A stretch of DNA of 64,000 bases from an uncultured Chloroflexota bacterium (GTDB lineage Bacteria > Chloroflexota > Chloroflexia > Thermomicrobiales > UBA6265): NCBI GenBank assembly GCA_937901745.1, contig CALGSZ010000131.1, positions 21,866-85,865 of the forward strand, written 5' to 3'. Below, one piece after another: positions 24,103 to 33,219 of the stretch (positions within the stretch are counted from its first letter, which is position 1; the number at the start of each line of letters is the position of its first letter). Under the pieces are notes generated by a model that made no database searches, was not told the DNA's origin, and worked only from the letters and a program-made list of their open reading frames with translations. A program made the position numbers and the translations under genes.

Positions 24103-25674
24103 ATGGATAAGGGGATCGAGATCCGGGGTGCGGTGCCGGCCGACTTGGCGCACGTCTTGTCGCCGGAGGCATTGGCGTTTGTCGCGGAGCTCCATCGCGA
24201 GTTCAATCCGACGCGGGAGGCGTTGCTCGCCCGCCGGAAGGAGCGGCAAGCGGCGATCGCGGCCGGAGAGCGATTGACCTTCCTCGAGGAGACGCGCTCG
24301 ATCCGCGAGGATGATTGGCGCGTCGCGCCCACGCCTCCGGCGCTGCAAGATCGGCGGGTCGAGATCACCGGCCCGACCGACCGCAAGATGATGATCAACG
24401 CGCTCAACTCGGGCGCGAAGGTCTTCATGGCCGACTTCGAGGATGCGCTGTCGCCGTCCTGGTGGAACGTGCTCGATGGGCAGCGCAACCTGGCGGACGC
24501 GGTGCGCCGGACGATCACATTCGAGAATCCGGACGGCCGCGTCTATCGCCTCAACGAGGAGATTGCCACGCTGCTCGTCCGGCCACGCGGCTGGCACCTC
24601 GTCGAGCGGCATGTCCTGGTCGATGGGCAGCCGATCTCCGCCAGCCTCTTCGATTTCGGCCTCAGCTTCTTCCACAACGCCCGCGAGCAACTCGAGCGAG
24701 GGGCGGGCCCCTATTACTACCTGCCGAAGCTGGAGAGCCACCGCGAGGCGCGGCTCTGGAACGATGTCTTCAACGCGGCGCAAGATCGCCTCGGCATTCC
24801 GCGCGGCTCGATCCGGGCGACGGTGCTCGTCGAAACGATCCTCGCCGCCTTCGAGATGGAGGAAATCCTCTACGAGCTGCGCGATCACGCGGCCGGGCTG
24901 AACGCTGGCCGCTGGGACTACATCTTCTCCCTGATCAAGACGATGCGCCACTCGCCGGATCATGTCCTGCCGGACCGGGCGCAGGTGACGATGGCGGTGC
25001 CGTTCATGCGCGCCTACACCGAGCTGCTCGTCCGCACCTGTCACAAGCGCGGGGCGCACGCGATCGGCGGCATGGCAGCGTTCATCCCGAGCCGGCGCGA
25101 TCCCAGCGTCAACGAGGTGGCCTTCGCCCGCGTCCGCGAGGACAAGGAGCGCGAGGCCGGCGACGGCTTCGACGGCACCTGGGTGGCGCACCCAGACCTC
25201 GTACCGGTCGCGATGGAGATCTTCGACCGTATCCTGGGCGAGAAGCCGAACCAGAAGGACCGGCTGCGGGAAGATGTCTCGGTGACAGCCGAGCAGCTTC
25301 TCGATGTCCGGGTGCCGGGCGGTAAGATCACCGACGGCGGCGTGCGGACGAACGTCAGCGTCGCGCTTCAGTACATTGACTCGTGGCTGCGCGGCAACGG
25401 CGCGGCGGCGATCAACAACTTGATGGAGGACGCGGCGACGGCCGAGATCTCGCGCGCACAGCTCTGGCAGTGGATTCGCCACAACGCGACGACCGATGAC
25501 GGCGCGCCGATCACGCTCGAGCGTTATCGCACGACGCGCGACGAGGAGCTAGAGAAGCTCGGCGGGCGCGACAAGGGGCGGCTGGCCGACGCCGCCACGT
25601 TGCTTGACCAGCTCGTTGAATCCGACGACTTCATTCCGTTCCTGACGCTGCCCGCCTACGAGTATCTGGACTAA
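24103..25674 (+). CDS. aceB: Malate synthase A
   Basis: Condenses glyoxylate with acetyl-CoA to malate, in the cytoplasm. 523 residues, normal for the A isoform. Motifs: FMADFEDALSPSW (Mg-binding/CoA region), RPRGWHLVERHV, a VLVETILAAFEMEEILYEL block with the metal Glu, the GLNAGRWDYIFS signature, and the late LMEDAATAEISRAQLWQW with the catalytic Asp. Start ATG at 24103 follows TGGAGGGAGC. No isocitrate lyase gene is in this window, so whether it serves the glyoxylate shunt or glyoxylate from purine or glycolate breakdown cannot be told. Confidence 0.95.
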   Translation: MDKGIEIRGAVPADLAHVLSPEALAFVAELHREFNPTREALLARRKERQAAIAAGERLTFLEETRSIREDDWRVAPTPPALQDRRVEITGPTDRKMMINALNSGAKVFMADFEDALSPSWWNVLDGQRNLADAVRRTITFENPDGRVYRLNEEIATLLVRPRGWHLVERHVLVDGQPISASLFDFGLSFFHNAREQLERGAGPYYYLPKLESHREARLWNDVFNAAQDRLGIPRGSIRATVLVETILAAFEMEEILYELRDHAAGLNAGRWDYIFSLIKTMRHSPDHVLPDRAQVTMAVPFMRAYTELLVRTCHKRGAHAIGGMAAFIPSRRDPSVNEVAFARVREDKEREAGDGFDGTWVAHPDLVPVAMEIFDRILGEKPNQKDRLREDVSVTAEQLLDVRVPGGKITDGGVRTNVSVALQYIDSWLRGNGAAAINNLMEDAATAEISRAQLWQWIRHNATTDDGAPITLERYRTTRDEELEKLGGRDKGRLADAATLLDQLVESDDFIPFLTLPAYEYLD

Positions 25675-25715
25675 TCGCCGACGGGATGGCCTTGCAAGGG
25701 GAGGAACGCGAACCG

Positions 25716-26570
25716 ATGCGCGTGATCGGACCGGTAGAGCCGTTGATCAGCGGGTACGACTCGCCGGAGGGGCCGGCGTTCGACCGGGATGGCAACCTCT
25801 ACTTCGTGAACTGGAATTCCAGCTCGATCATCAAGCTCACGCCGGACGGCCAGGCTTCCGAATACTTCAACACTGGCGGCATTCCGGCCGGCCTCGCTTT
25901 CCATCCGGATGGCTCGCTCTACGTCGCCGACGAAGGCGAGCACATCCACGGGTTGTTGCGCATCACGCCGGACGGGAAGTCCGAGATCGTCGTCAACGAG
26001 TACGAGGGCAAGCCGCTCAACGGCGCCAACGACCTCGTCATTGATCGCAACGGCGTCATCTATTTCTCCGATCCGTGGGGCTCCTCCGCGGAGAACCCAA
26101 TCGGCGGCTTCTACCGCTATTTCCCGGATGGTCGCCTGGAACAGATTGACACCGGCCTGGCGTTCCCGAACGGTGTGGCGCTGACGGCCGACGGCTCAGC
26201 GGTGATCCTTGCCGAGACGTACCGCAACCGCCTGCTGCGCTACGAGATTCGGCCGGATGGCTCGATGGGGCCGCGAGAGCACTGGGCCGACACGGAACTT
26301 CCGTCAGGTCCGGATGGCATGGCGTTCGACGAGAACGGCGATCTCTACGTCGCGCACTACGCCGGCGGGCGAGTCGATATCTTCTCGCCCGAGGGCAAGA
26401 AGGTGGACGAGATCCGCGTGCCAGGGGCGAACCCGACGAATGTCGCCTTCGGCGGAGCCGATCGGAAGACGCTCGTCATCACCGAGGTGGAAACCGCGTC
26501 GGTTTATCGAGTCCAGTTGGCAGTTGCCGGGCAGCCGCTCCATGACGGGTGGAGCGATCGCGGCAGGTGA
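25716..26570 (+). CDS. SMP-30/gluconolactonase family protein
   Basis: Six-bladed beta-propeller lactonase, predicted to open sugar or related lactones with a bound divalent cation. Repeated blades with DG turns are seen (GNLYFVNWNSSS, GSLYVADEGEH, GVIYFSDPWGSS, GLAFPNGVAL, DLYVAHYAGG). Metal-site candidates are the Glu in SPEGPAF near the start, Asn in NGANDLV, Asn in FPNGVA and Asp in GPDGMAFDENG. ATG at 25716 (284 residues) is preferred to 25686 because GGGGAGG precedes it and the propeller then starts directly. It follows malate synthase by 41 bp and may share its transcript. Confidence 0.85.
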   Translation: MRVIGPVEPLISGYDSPEGPAFDRDGNLYFVNWNSSSIIKLTPDGQASEYFNTGGIPAGLAFHPDGSLYVADEGEHIHGLLRITPDGKSEIVVNEYEGKPLNGANDLVIDRNGVIYFSDPWGSSAENPIGGFYRYFPDGRLEQIDTGLAFPNGVALTADGSAVILAETYRNRLLRYEIRPDGSMGPREHWADTELPSGPDGMAFDENGDLYVAHYAGGRVDIFSPEGKKVDEIRVPGANPTNVAFGGADRKTLVITEVETASVYRVQLAVAGQPLHDGWSDRGR

Positions 26571-26580
26571 CCGGAGAGGA

Positions 26581-27012
26581 TCAATCCTCGAAGAGGCAGG
26601 GACCGGGGAGCAAACCGAGCTGCTGCAGGAGGCTGGCGGTATCGTACTGGATCCAACGCTCTTGGAGCTTGCCGTTCTGGTAGCGATCCAGGCCGATACC
26701 CTTGATCCGAACGGAGCGGCCGGTTGGCGGAATGCCCATGAACGGGCCGGTGTGCGTGCCGCGAGCGATGAAGCGGTAGGTGATGTATTCCCCGCAGGGG
26801 ATCATCGCGTCGAGCGTCAGGGTGAGGTCCGGGAAACCGGTGCGGAACCCGGCGATGTCGATCCGTACGCCCTCCGGCCCGTAATGGTCGCCGCACGGTA
26901 GGTGACTGATGTGCTCCGGAGAGACCAGCTCTGGCAAGATGCGTACATTCCCGCCGTTGATTACCTCCTCGATGAACCGCCGCAATACTTCGCGCTTGTC
27001 TTCGCTCACCAT
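26581..27012 (-). CDS. SnoaL-like / NTF2-fold ester cyclase-like protein
   Basis: 143-residue alpha+beta barrel protein. The sequence EDKREVLRRFIEEVINGGNV, HYGPEGVRIDIAGFRTGFPDL and FMGIPPTGRSVRIKGIGLDRYQNGKL is typical of the SnoaL-like polyketide cyclase group, most members of which have no assigned activity. ATG at 27012 follows AAAGGA; a longer reading from 27045 is less likely. Convergent with the lactonase gene (10 bp between stops). Confidence 0.8.
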   Translation of the reverse strand: MVSEDKREVLRRFIEEVINGGNVRILPELVSPEHISHLPCGDHYGPEGVRIDIAGFRTGFPDLTLTLDAMIPCGEYITYRFIARGTHTGPFMGIPPTGRSVRIKGIGLDRYQNGKLQERWIQYDTASLLQQLGLLPGPCLFED

Positions 27013-27340
27013 CTGTCCTTTCACACTAACGACGCGTTGCAGCAAAGGTCATCTGCCCAACGTGGGCTACGCTGCGACTCTATAGTCGCTTGCGGGGCCC
27101 TAGCTACGCATCAGTCAGACGACGTATTTCTGCGAAACGGTGGCGGATACGCAACGCGCGTGATCGTCTGAGCGAGGCGAAGCGGATTGCGTAGGGCGCC
27201 GGGCTGGCGTCCGCTGGTCCCTGCCCGGCGCCCTGAACTTGCGCCACCGAGCGCTGACTTTCGCCTAGCTCACGCTTGGCGCGATTGGTGCGGCGGTGGG
27301 AATTGGCCCGGTCGGCGGTCGGCGCGGGGCTGAGCGTGGC
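27013..27340. other. Intergenic region (328 bp) with a 12-bp inverted repeat
   Basis: No gene seen. A perfect inverted repeat with arms AGGGCGCCGGGC and GCCCGGCGCCCT spans about 27192-27233. It lies past the end of the minus-strand ABC operon and may terminate it, though no T-run follows. Confidence 0.5.
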
Positions 27341-28432
27341 CTAAGCTGCCTCGTCGCGCACGACCGAGACTTCGCGCAGGCGCAACCGCAGGCGCTTGCG
27401 CTGGGCGTCGAGTAGCGTCAGGCGCTGAACGCCGCTGACCGTAACCTTGAGCGGCGTGCCGTCCGCATCGACGAGGAGACGAACTGCCGGACCCTCGAAG
27501 ACGACCTGCTCGACCGCGCCCTCGATCAGTCCTGGCTCGTCGGCGCTCGCGCCGTCCTGCAGCACCTCGATGTTTTCCGGGCGTACGAAGGCGAGGACGC
27601 GATCGCCCGGCGCGATGCTGCCTGGAGCATGCGCTTGCACCGTTAGACTCCCGCAGCGGATCGTCGCTCGCCGGTGATTGGAGTCCTCGTGCACCTCGAC
27701 GACGGTGCCCCGGAGCGCGTTGTTGTCGCCGACGAAGTTGGCAACGAACTCCGTCGCGGGGCGCAGGTAGATGTCGAGCTGCGTGCCCGCCTGCTCCACG
27801 CGCCCTTTGTTCATCACGAAGATGCGGTCGGAGATCGCGAAGGCCTCGGACTGGTCGTGCGTAACGTAAATCGCCGTTTTCTTCGTGCGCCGCTGGAGCG
27901 CAAGGATCGAGTACTTCAGCGTGTCGCGGAGGTTGCGGTCGAGCGCGGAGAGCGGCTCATCGAAGAGGAGCACGCGGGGATCGGTGGCGAGCATCCGCGC
28001 GAGCGCCACCCGTTGCTGCTGGCCGCCGGACAACTGGGCTGGCATGCGATCGCCATACCCTTCCAGCTCAATCATGGCGAGTAGCTCGTTTACGCGCTGC
28101 TCGATCTCCGCCTTTGGCCGCCGCTTGACGGACAGGCCGAAGGCGATGTTCTTGGCGACGGTCAGGTGCGGGAAGAGGGCGTGACTCTGGAACGCCAGCC
28201 CGACGTTGCGCTTGTGCGTGGGGATCGCGTTGACGACCTGGTCGTCGAAGAGAATGACTCCCTCGGTTGGCTCGACGAGGCCGGCGACCATCCGCAGTGT
28301 CGTCGTCTTGCCGCAGCCGGACGGCCCGAGGAGGGTGACGAACTCGCCCTCCGCGATGTCCGCGCTGACGCGATCGACCGCCACCGTCTGCCCATACCGC
28401 TTCGTCACTTCAACCAGACGAACCCGTGCCAT
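27341..28432 (-). CDS. ABC transporter ATP-binding protein (PotA/FbpC-like, with TOBE domain)
   Basis: Cytoplasmic ATPase of the importer encoded by the three genes upstream. In 363 residues: Walker A GPSGCGKTTT, Q-loop AFQSHALFPHLTV, signature LSGGQQQRVALARML, Walker B VLLFDEPLSALD, H-loop VTHDQSEAF, then a C-terminal TOBE regulatory domain (FVRPENIEVL, VFEGPAVRLLVDADG). The PTHKRNVGLAFQ stretch is typical of the polyamine/iron/thiamine transporter group. Starts 19 bp after the permease. Last gene of the operon. Confidence 0.9.
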   Translation of the reverse strand: MARVRLVEVTKRYGQTVAVDRVSADIAEGEFVTLLGPSGCGKTTTLRMVAGLVEPTEGVILFDDQVVNAIPTHKRNVGLAFQSHALFPHLTVAKNIAFGLSVKRRPKAEIEQRVNELLAMIELEGYGDRMPAQLSGGQQQRVALARMLATDPRVLLFDEPLSALDRNLRDTLKYSILALQRRTKKTAIYVTHDQSEAFAISDRIFVMNKGRVEQAGTQLDIYLRPATEFVANFVGDNNALRGTVVEVHEDSNHRRATIRCGSLTVQAHAPGSIAPGDRVLAFVRPENIEVLQDGASADEPGLIEGAVEQVVFEGPAVRLLVDADGTPLKVTVSGVQRLTLLDAQRKRLRLRLREVSVVRDEAA

Positions 28433-28451
28433 CGAACAATATCCCCAGTGA

Positions 28452-29282
28452 TTAGATCAAATACGTGCCCTTGAGATAGCGGGAGCCGAACGTCTTGAAG
28501 AAGACCAAGACGATGATGAACGAGACGAACTGCATCGTTGCCGCGAGCGCGGCTGTCGAGGGCAGGAAGCCGGTGCGGGTGAGGTTGTAGACCCGCAGCG
28601 CGGCAGTCGTCGTGTTCGGCCCGGCGATGAAGAGCGTGACCAGGAACTCATTGAAGACGATGACGAAGGTCAGCAGGATGCCGGCGCTGATGCCGGGACC
28701 GAGGAGCGGCAGCTCGACGCGGAAGAAGGTGGTCAGCCGGTTGGCGCCAAGGGTCCGCGCCGCTTCCTCATACACGCGCGGCAAGTCGCGCAGCGCGACG
28801 ATGATCGGGACCAGCATCAGCGGGTAGGTGCCGACGACGTACGCACCGAGCAGCCCGACGAAGGTGCGCGGGATATCGAAGAGGAACGCGTAGGTGATCG
28901 CCAGGCTGATGCCCATCACGGCGCCGGGCGTGTAGAGCGCAAGGTTGAGAGTCGAGAGGATGAAGCGCTTGCCCGGGATGGGATGCCGGACGATGGCGTA
29001 CGCGGCCGGGATGGCGATGAAGAGATTCAAGACAATCGTGGCGACGGTGACTTCGACGGAGAGGAGGAGATTCTCCTTGAACGAGCCGAAGACGTAGCGA
29101 TACGACTCCAGCGTCAATCCGCCTTCAGGCGCGCGCAGGGAATGGAGTGTCGTCGTGACGAATGGCAAGGCGAAGAGGACGAGCCAGAGCCAAATGTATG
29201 CGTGCTGAAGCCCGGCCGAGATCCGGCGGGGAGCCAGCAGCGCGCGCCGATATGTAGGTGTAGGTGCTACTGCCGCGCTCAC
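28452..29282 (-). CDS. ABC transporter permease (PotC-like)
   Basis: 276-residue membrane subunit. About six hydrophobic segments; the EAA loop reads YEEAARTLGANRLTTFFRV. Starts with GTG at 29282, 1 bp after the stop of the companion permease, so the two are translationally coupled. The N-terminus (AYIWLWLVLFALPFVTTTLHSLRAP) and the VVGTYPLMLVPIIVALRDLP segment fit the spermidine/putrescine-type second permease. Confidence 0.9.
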   Translation of the reverse strand: MSAAVAPTPTYRRALLAPRRISAGLQHAYIWLWLVLFALPFVTTTLHSLRAPEGGLTLESYRYVFGSFKENLLLSVEVTVATIVLNLFIAIPAAYAIVRHPIPGKRFILSTLNLALYTPGAVMGISLAITYAFLFDIPRTFVGLLGAYVVGTYPLMLVPIIVALRDLPRVYEEAARTLGANRLTTFFRVELPLLGPGISAGILLTFVIVFNEFLVTLFIAGPNTTTAALRVYNLTRTGFLPSTAALAATMQFVSFIIVLVFFKTFGSRYLKGTYLI

Positions 29283-29283
29283 A

Positions 29284-30186
29284 TTACGCTCCGAGCGCCC
29301 CGCGCGAGAAGCGAAGGGACAGCCACGTCACGCCGAAGGCGAGCGCCATGAGCACGATTCCCATCGCCGAAGCGAGGCCATAGTCGAACTGACTCAAGCC
29401 CTTTTGATGAAGGGTGATGGAGAGGACGCGCTGCTGCGCCGTGCCACCGAGGAGGATCGGCACGACGAAGACGCCGAGATTCCACCCAAAGCACATCAGG
29501 AACCCGGCGAGGATGCCGCTGCGGCTGAGCGGGAAGAGCACCCGGGTGAAGATCTGCCACGGCTTTGCACCGAGTGTCTGCGCCGCCTCTTCTAGGAGCG
29601 GATCGACGTTGCTCAACGCCGTCCCGACGTTCATCACCATGAACGGGAAGGTGAACATCGCCATGCCGAAGACGGTCATCGGCTCGGAGATCAGCAGCGT
29701 CGTCGCGTTGATGCCGAGGAAGTCGAGCACCGGCGCGAGTGGCCCGTTGGGAAGGAGCACGTAGCGGATGCCGAAGGCCAGATAGAGCGGGCCGAAGAGC
29801 GGGAAGACCATCAGCGTGCGGACGAGCTCGCGGTACCGAACGCGCCGGACGAGGATGTACGCGAAGGGATAGCCGAACACCAAGTTGACGAGCGACGCGA
29901 GCAGGGCGAGACGGATCGTCGTCTGGATGTGCGGCAGATAACGATCGAAGACGGTCGAGTAGTTTGCGGTCGTGTAGACCGGGTTGTTGAAGAAGAAGCT
30001 GGATTCTTCGGTGAAACTGACGATGACGAGATAGATCAGCGGGATGACGGAGAAGAGGATGGTGACGATCGCCGCCGGGAGAATCAAGCCGGGGCCGATC
30101 AATGCCCCTTTCCACCGCTTCCATAGGGACGCGCGGCTCGGCGCGACCGACTCTCGGGTTGACAGTGTGACTGTGGGATGAGCCAT
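29284..30186 (-). CDS. ABC transporter permease (PotB-like)
   Basis: 300-residue membrane subunit with about six helices, the first being GPGLILPAAIVTILFSVIPL. EAA loop EEAAQTLGAKPWQIFTRV. The order binding protein, PotB-like, PotC-like, ATPase matches polyamine-type importers. The preceding 114-bp gap carries a hairpin that probably lowers permease expression relative to the binding protein. Confidence 0.9.
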   Translation of the reverse strand: MAHPTVTLSTRESVAPSRASLWKRWKGALIGPGLILPAAIVTILFSVIPLIYLVIVSFTEESSFFFNNPVYTTANYSTVFDRYLPHIQTTIRLALLASLVNLVFGYPFAYILVRRVRYRELVRTLMVFPLFGPLYLAFGIRYVLLPNGPLAPVLDFLGINATTLLISEPMTVFGMAMFTFPFMVMNVGTALSNVDPLLEEAAQTLGAKPWQIFTRVLFPLSRSGILAGFLMCFGWNLGVFVVPILLGGTAQQRVLSITLHQKGLSQFDYGLASAMGIVLMALAFGVTWLSLRFSRGALGA

Positions 30187-30248
30187 GGTGTGGGCGAGTT
30201 TACCTAAGGCCGCGAGGCGCCGCTACCGTCTCTGGCGAGCGGCGTGGA

Positions 30249-30279
30249 TGGCCCCCTCTCCCCGAGGGAAGAGGGGGCG
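30249..30279 (-). repeat. Hairpin between binding-protein and permease genes
   Basis: On the + strand GGCCCCCTCT and AGAGGGGGC arms form a stem of about 9 bp. Such hairpins after binding-protein genes usually stabilise the upstream message or partly terminate. Confidence 0.5.
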
Positions 30280-30300
30280 CCAACCTCGAACAGCGCGCGA

Positions 30301-31611
30301 CTACAGGCCGATGCCGGCCAGCCAAGCGTCGTACCAATCCTTGGAGTGCTGCGCGTAGTACTCCCAGTCGACCGTCTTGTAGGACGTCTCGAGCTGCTCG
30401 ATCGTCGGGAAGTAGGTGTAGTAGACGTCCTTGATCCAATCCGGTACGAGATCGACGTAGGACGGGCCGAGGAAGCCTTCGTGGAACTCAGCCCACGCGC
30501 CCTCGGTGATGCCCCACTCCTCAATATCCGGGAACTGAGCGTCGTCGCTGAGCCGCCAGTCCACGAAGATCTGAGCGAGCACCGGGTGAGCCGGCTTGAC
30601 CGGGATCCACATGTAGCCGTTGACCGCGTATTGGCCGGAGGCGGCGACGAGGAACGCGGCTTCCTGCTGCCCGTTCAGGTACTGCAGGCGAGCGAAGGAG
30701 TTCCAGAACGTCACCACGTCGACGACGCCGCTCGCGAAGAGCTGCTGCGCCTCGCCGAAGTCGCTGGTGTACTTGAGGGCGTTCGGGTGAACCCGCTCGA
30801 CGAGGAAGTCGATGACTTCCTCCATCTGCGCCGGGTCCTTGTAGTCCTTGCCGAGCGAGGCCGCCATGCCGAGAAGGATGCCGCCGCCGGTGATGTCGCC
30901 CGGCAGCCACATGAGCAGCCGTCCCTGAAGGCGCTCATCGGCCAGGTCCTTCCAGTCGTTCAGGAAGTCGACCTTCTCAGCGTTGTAGTTGATGCCGGGC
31001 GAAGCCGAAGCCTGGAATCCGACGGCGGTCGGCACGTGCTTGAGGGAGTCCATCACCCGCTCGGCGTTTGGGATCAGGCCGGAGGGGAGGAAGTCCTCCA
31101 TCAGCTTGACGCCCTGATTCTGGCTCTGGACCATCGCCTCAGCCCAGTAGTTCTCCTCGATCGCCAGGACGTCGTACGGCGACGAATCACCACTGCCGAC
31201 CGCGGTGTAGAGCTCCGTGAGGTAGGTGCTCGGGGACTGGGAAGCGGCGTAGTTCAGCTTGATCTCGACGTCGTAGACCTGCTTCACGTAGTCCTGGAAG
31301 CGTTTGATGAGCGCGTCGTTCGCCGTGTAGGTCCAGTTCCCGACGTTGACCTCGCCCTCATCGGCGATCGCCGCCTTGATGTCCTCGAAGGTCATCTCGC
31401 GGTCCAGGATCGGAACATGGACCGGACCGTTAGCGGCGGGAGACTCTGGGACTGGCGTTGCCTGGGCGTAGGCCTTCGAGGTCAGGACGGACATGATGGC
31501 CGGGAGCGAGAGCCCCATCATCGCGCCGCGCTTGACGACCTGGCGCCGAGTCAGCCGACCGGAAACTGCTTCTCGCAGAAGCTCATCCGCGCCACGAAAA
31601 TCGTGAGCCAT
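30301..31611 (-). CDS. Extracellular solute-binding protein (PotD-like), Tat signal
   Basis: 436-residue binding protein of the importer. It has a long n-region before the twin-arginine motif LTRRQVVKRGAMMG (about residues 20-33), a short hydrophobic part and cleavage after KAYA. The mature protein has the spermidine/putrescine-like layout, with VNVGNWTYTANDALIKRF at the start, YDVLAIEENYWAEAM in the hinge region and GWYDAWLAG-like ending (SKDWYDAWLAGIG). ATG at 31611 follows GGAGG. The ligand is unknown; the co-encoded amidohydrolase and flavin oxidoreductase suggest a nitrogen-containing organic compound. Confidence 0.88.
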   Translation of the reverse strand: MAHDFRGADELLREAVSGRLTRRQVVKRGAMMGLSLPAIMSVLTSKAYAQATPVPESPAANGPVHVPILDREMTFEDIKAAIADEGEVNVGNWTYTANDALIKRFQDYVKQVYDVEIKLNYAASQSPSTYLTELYTAVGSGDSSPYDVLAIEENYWAEAMVQSQNQGVKLMEDFLPSGLIPNAERVMDSLKHVPTAVGFQASASPGINYNAEKVDFLNDWKDLADERLQGRLLMWLPGDITGGGILLGMAASLGKDYKDPAQMEEVIDFLVERVHPNALKYTSDFGEAQQLFASGVVDVVTFWNSFARLQYLNGQQEAAFLVAASGQYAVNGYMWIPVKPAHPVLAQIFVDWRLSDDAQFPDIEEWGITEGAWAEFHEGFLGPSYVDLVPDWIKDVYYTYFPTIEQLETSYKTVDWEYYAQHSKDWYDAWLAGIGL

Positions 31612-31709
31612 CGTTTTTTCCTCCGCTAATGGGCAATCCAGCGTGTCGGCGACGCGCCAGACTCCCCGATTTCGGACTCAACCGACGAGATGCGCTCGGT
31701 ACGGTACTC

Positions 31710-31742
31710 AGAGGGGGAAGGCCTGTCAAGCCTGCCCCCTCT
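31710..31742 (-). terminator. Hairpin just after the amidohydrolase gene
   Basis: AGAGGGGG and CCCCCTCT arms with inner AGGC/GCCT pairing, 9 bp past the stop codon. No clear T-run, so it may be an attenuating hairpin within the operon. Confidence 0.4.
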
Positions 31743-31750
31743 CTTGCCGG

Positions 31751-33004
31751 TTAGAGCCGGGAGAGTTCTGGTCGGCCGGTTAGCGGCGGCACGGGCACGA
31801 GCGGGATGACCTTCCCGTTCTGCCACGGCGGCAGCGTCGCCCACGGCTGGAGCGGGCGCTCCTCGACGCGCGGCAGCACCTCGCCGTTGACCATCGTCAG
31901 GGTGTTGATCAGCCGCTTGGTGCCCTTGCGCTCGTTCATGAAGATGTCTTGGAAGGTGAAGTCACCCTCCTCGATGCGGAAGAGCGCGACGTCCGCCGGG
32001 CTGCCGGGCTTGAGGGAGCCAAGGTGCGGCGTTCGCATCGCCGCGGCCGGCCGGGACGTAGCCCGTTCGATGACCTCTGGCAGGCTCATGCCCAGGAGGA
32101 GGAACTTCGAGAGAGTGGTCGGCATGTCGAACATCGGGCCCTGGATCGCAATCTGGTGGATATCGGTGCTGATCACGTCCGGCAGGATGCCCTTTGCGAG
32201 CATCTTCTCCGCGGTCTCGAAGGAGAAGGAGCCGGCGCCGTGCCCGATGTCCAAGATCAAGCCTTGGTCGTGCAGCTCCTTGATGCGCGGATGGATATTG
32301 CCATCCTCGCCGTAGATTCGCATATCGTGACCGGTGAAGCAGTGCGTCAGGATGTCGCCCGGCCGCAGATGCTCGACCACCTCATCGAGCGTCGGCGGTC
32401 CTTGCCCGATGTGGACCATCAGCGGGAGGCCGACTAGATCGGCAAGCTCTCGCGCCTTGGCGAGCGGCGCGACGCCGACGCCGCGCGTCGTATTGCGGTC
32501 GATCCGCGCCTTGATGCCGAGGATGACGTCCCGGTTCATCTCGATGATCGTCGCCGCGAGCTCGACGTCCCAGTAGTCGGGATTGGCAAACTCGTAGGTC
32601 GGCGCGATCAGGCCGATGGCCGAGAGGTTGAGAAGGGCGTAGACGCGAGCCTTGCTCGCTTCGATGACGTAGCGGCGCAGACCGGGGAAGGAGTAGGCTC
32701 CGGAGCTGCCGACGTCGAGCCAGGTCGTGACGCCGGAGCGCGCTGCCACCGGGTCGGGCTCGATGCCCCAATAGGTGGCGCCCCAGTAGACATGCGTGTG
32801 GAGATCGATCAGTCCCGGCGTGACGTATTGGCCGGTGGCGTCGATGACTTGGTCCGCGCGGGACGGATCGATATCCGCTTCGACCGCGACGACCTTTCCG
32901 CCCGCGATGGCAACATCGAGCCGCCCCTGAAGCCCCGCGCCGGGATCAACGACCTCACCGCCACGAATCAACGTCTCGATGCGTTCTGGTATCCCGTCGT
33001 TCAC
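31751..33004 (-). CDS. Amidohydrolase/deacetylase-family metallohydrolase (dihydroorotase-like)
   Basis: Binuclear metal hydrolase of the amidohydrolase superfamily, 417 residues. Metal ligands: LIDLHTHVYWG (HxH), the carboxylated Lys candidate in LGIKARIDRN, His in LPLMVHIGQGPP and in ILTHCFTGHD, and Asp in VISTDIHQ. The EF_0837/D-aminoacylase-like branch has the same arrangement. Usual substrates are cyclic amides, ureas or N-acyl amino acids. GTG at 33004 is chosen: it has GGGGGAAC upstream and the upstream reading to 33124 is arginine-rich. It lies between the binding-protein gene and the aldo/keto reductase gene. Confidence 0.85.
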   Translation of the reverse strand: MNDGIPERIETLIRGGEVVDPGAGLQGRLDVAIAGGKVVAVEADIDPSRADQVIDATGQYVTPGLIDLHTHVYWGATYWGIEPDPVAARSGVTTWLDVGSSGAYSFPGLRRYVIEASKARVYALLNLSAIGLIAPTYEFANPDYWDVELAATIIEMNRDVILGIKARIDRNTTRGVGVAPLAKARELADLVGLPLMVHIGQGPPTLDEVVEHLRPGDILTHCFTGHDMRIYGEDGNIHPRIKELHDQGLILDIGHGAGSFSFETAEKMLAKGILPDVISTDIHQIAIQGPMFDMPTTLSKFLLLGMSLPEVIERATSRPAAAMRTPHLGSLKPGSPADVALFRIEEGDFTFQDIFMNERKGTKRLINTLTMVNGEVLPRVEERPLQPWATLPPWQNGKVIPLVPVPPLTGRPELSRL

Positions 33005-33219
33005 GCCGGTGTTCCCCCGCTCTGTTTGGGCCGCGCCGAGCGGCCGGCCCCGATGACCCTCGTGCCGTCGTTGCGGGACGCTACGCCAGGTCCGCGGCGC
33101 TGTCAAGCGGGTCATTCCCGCCATTTGCGCCGCGATACCCGGTCAGTCCGTCATCCCACGCGGGACGGAGGCCGGCCGCCCCGCGTCAGAGCCGGTGCCG
33201 CCCGGCGGCGTGCCGTCGA

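Noticed and set aside
23836..25482. Minus-strand frame covering the tRNA-Val and malate synthase
   Set aside because: Would run through a tRNA, its terminator and a clear gene.
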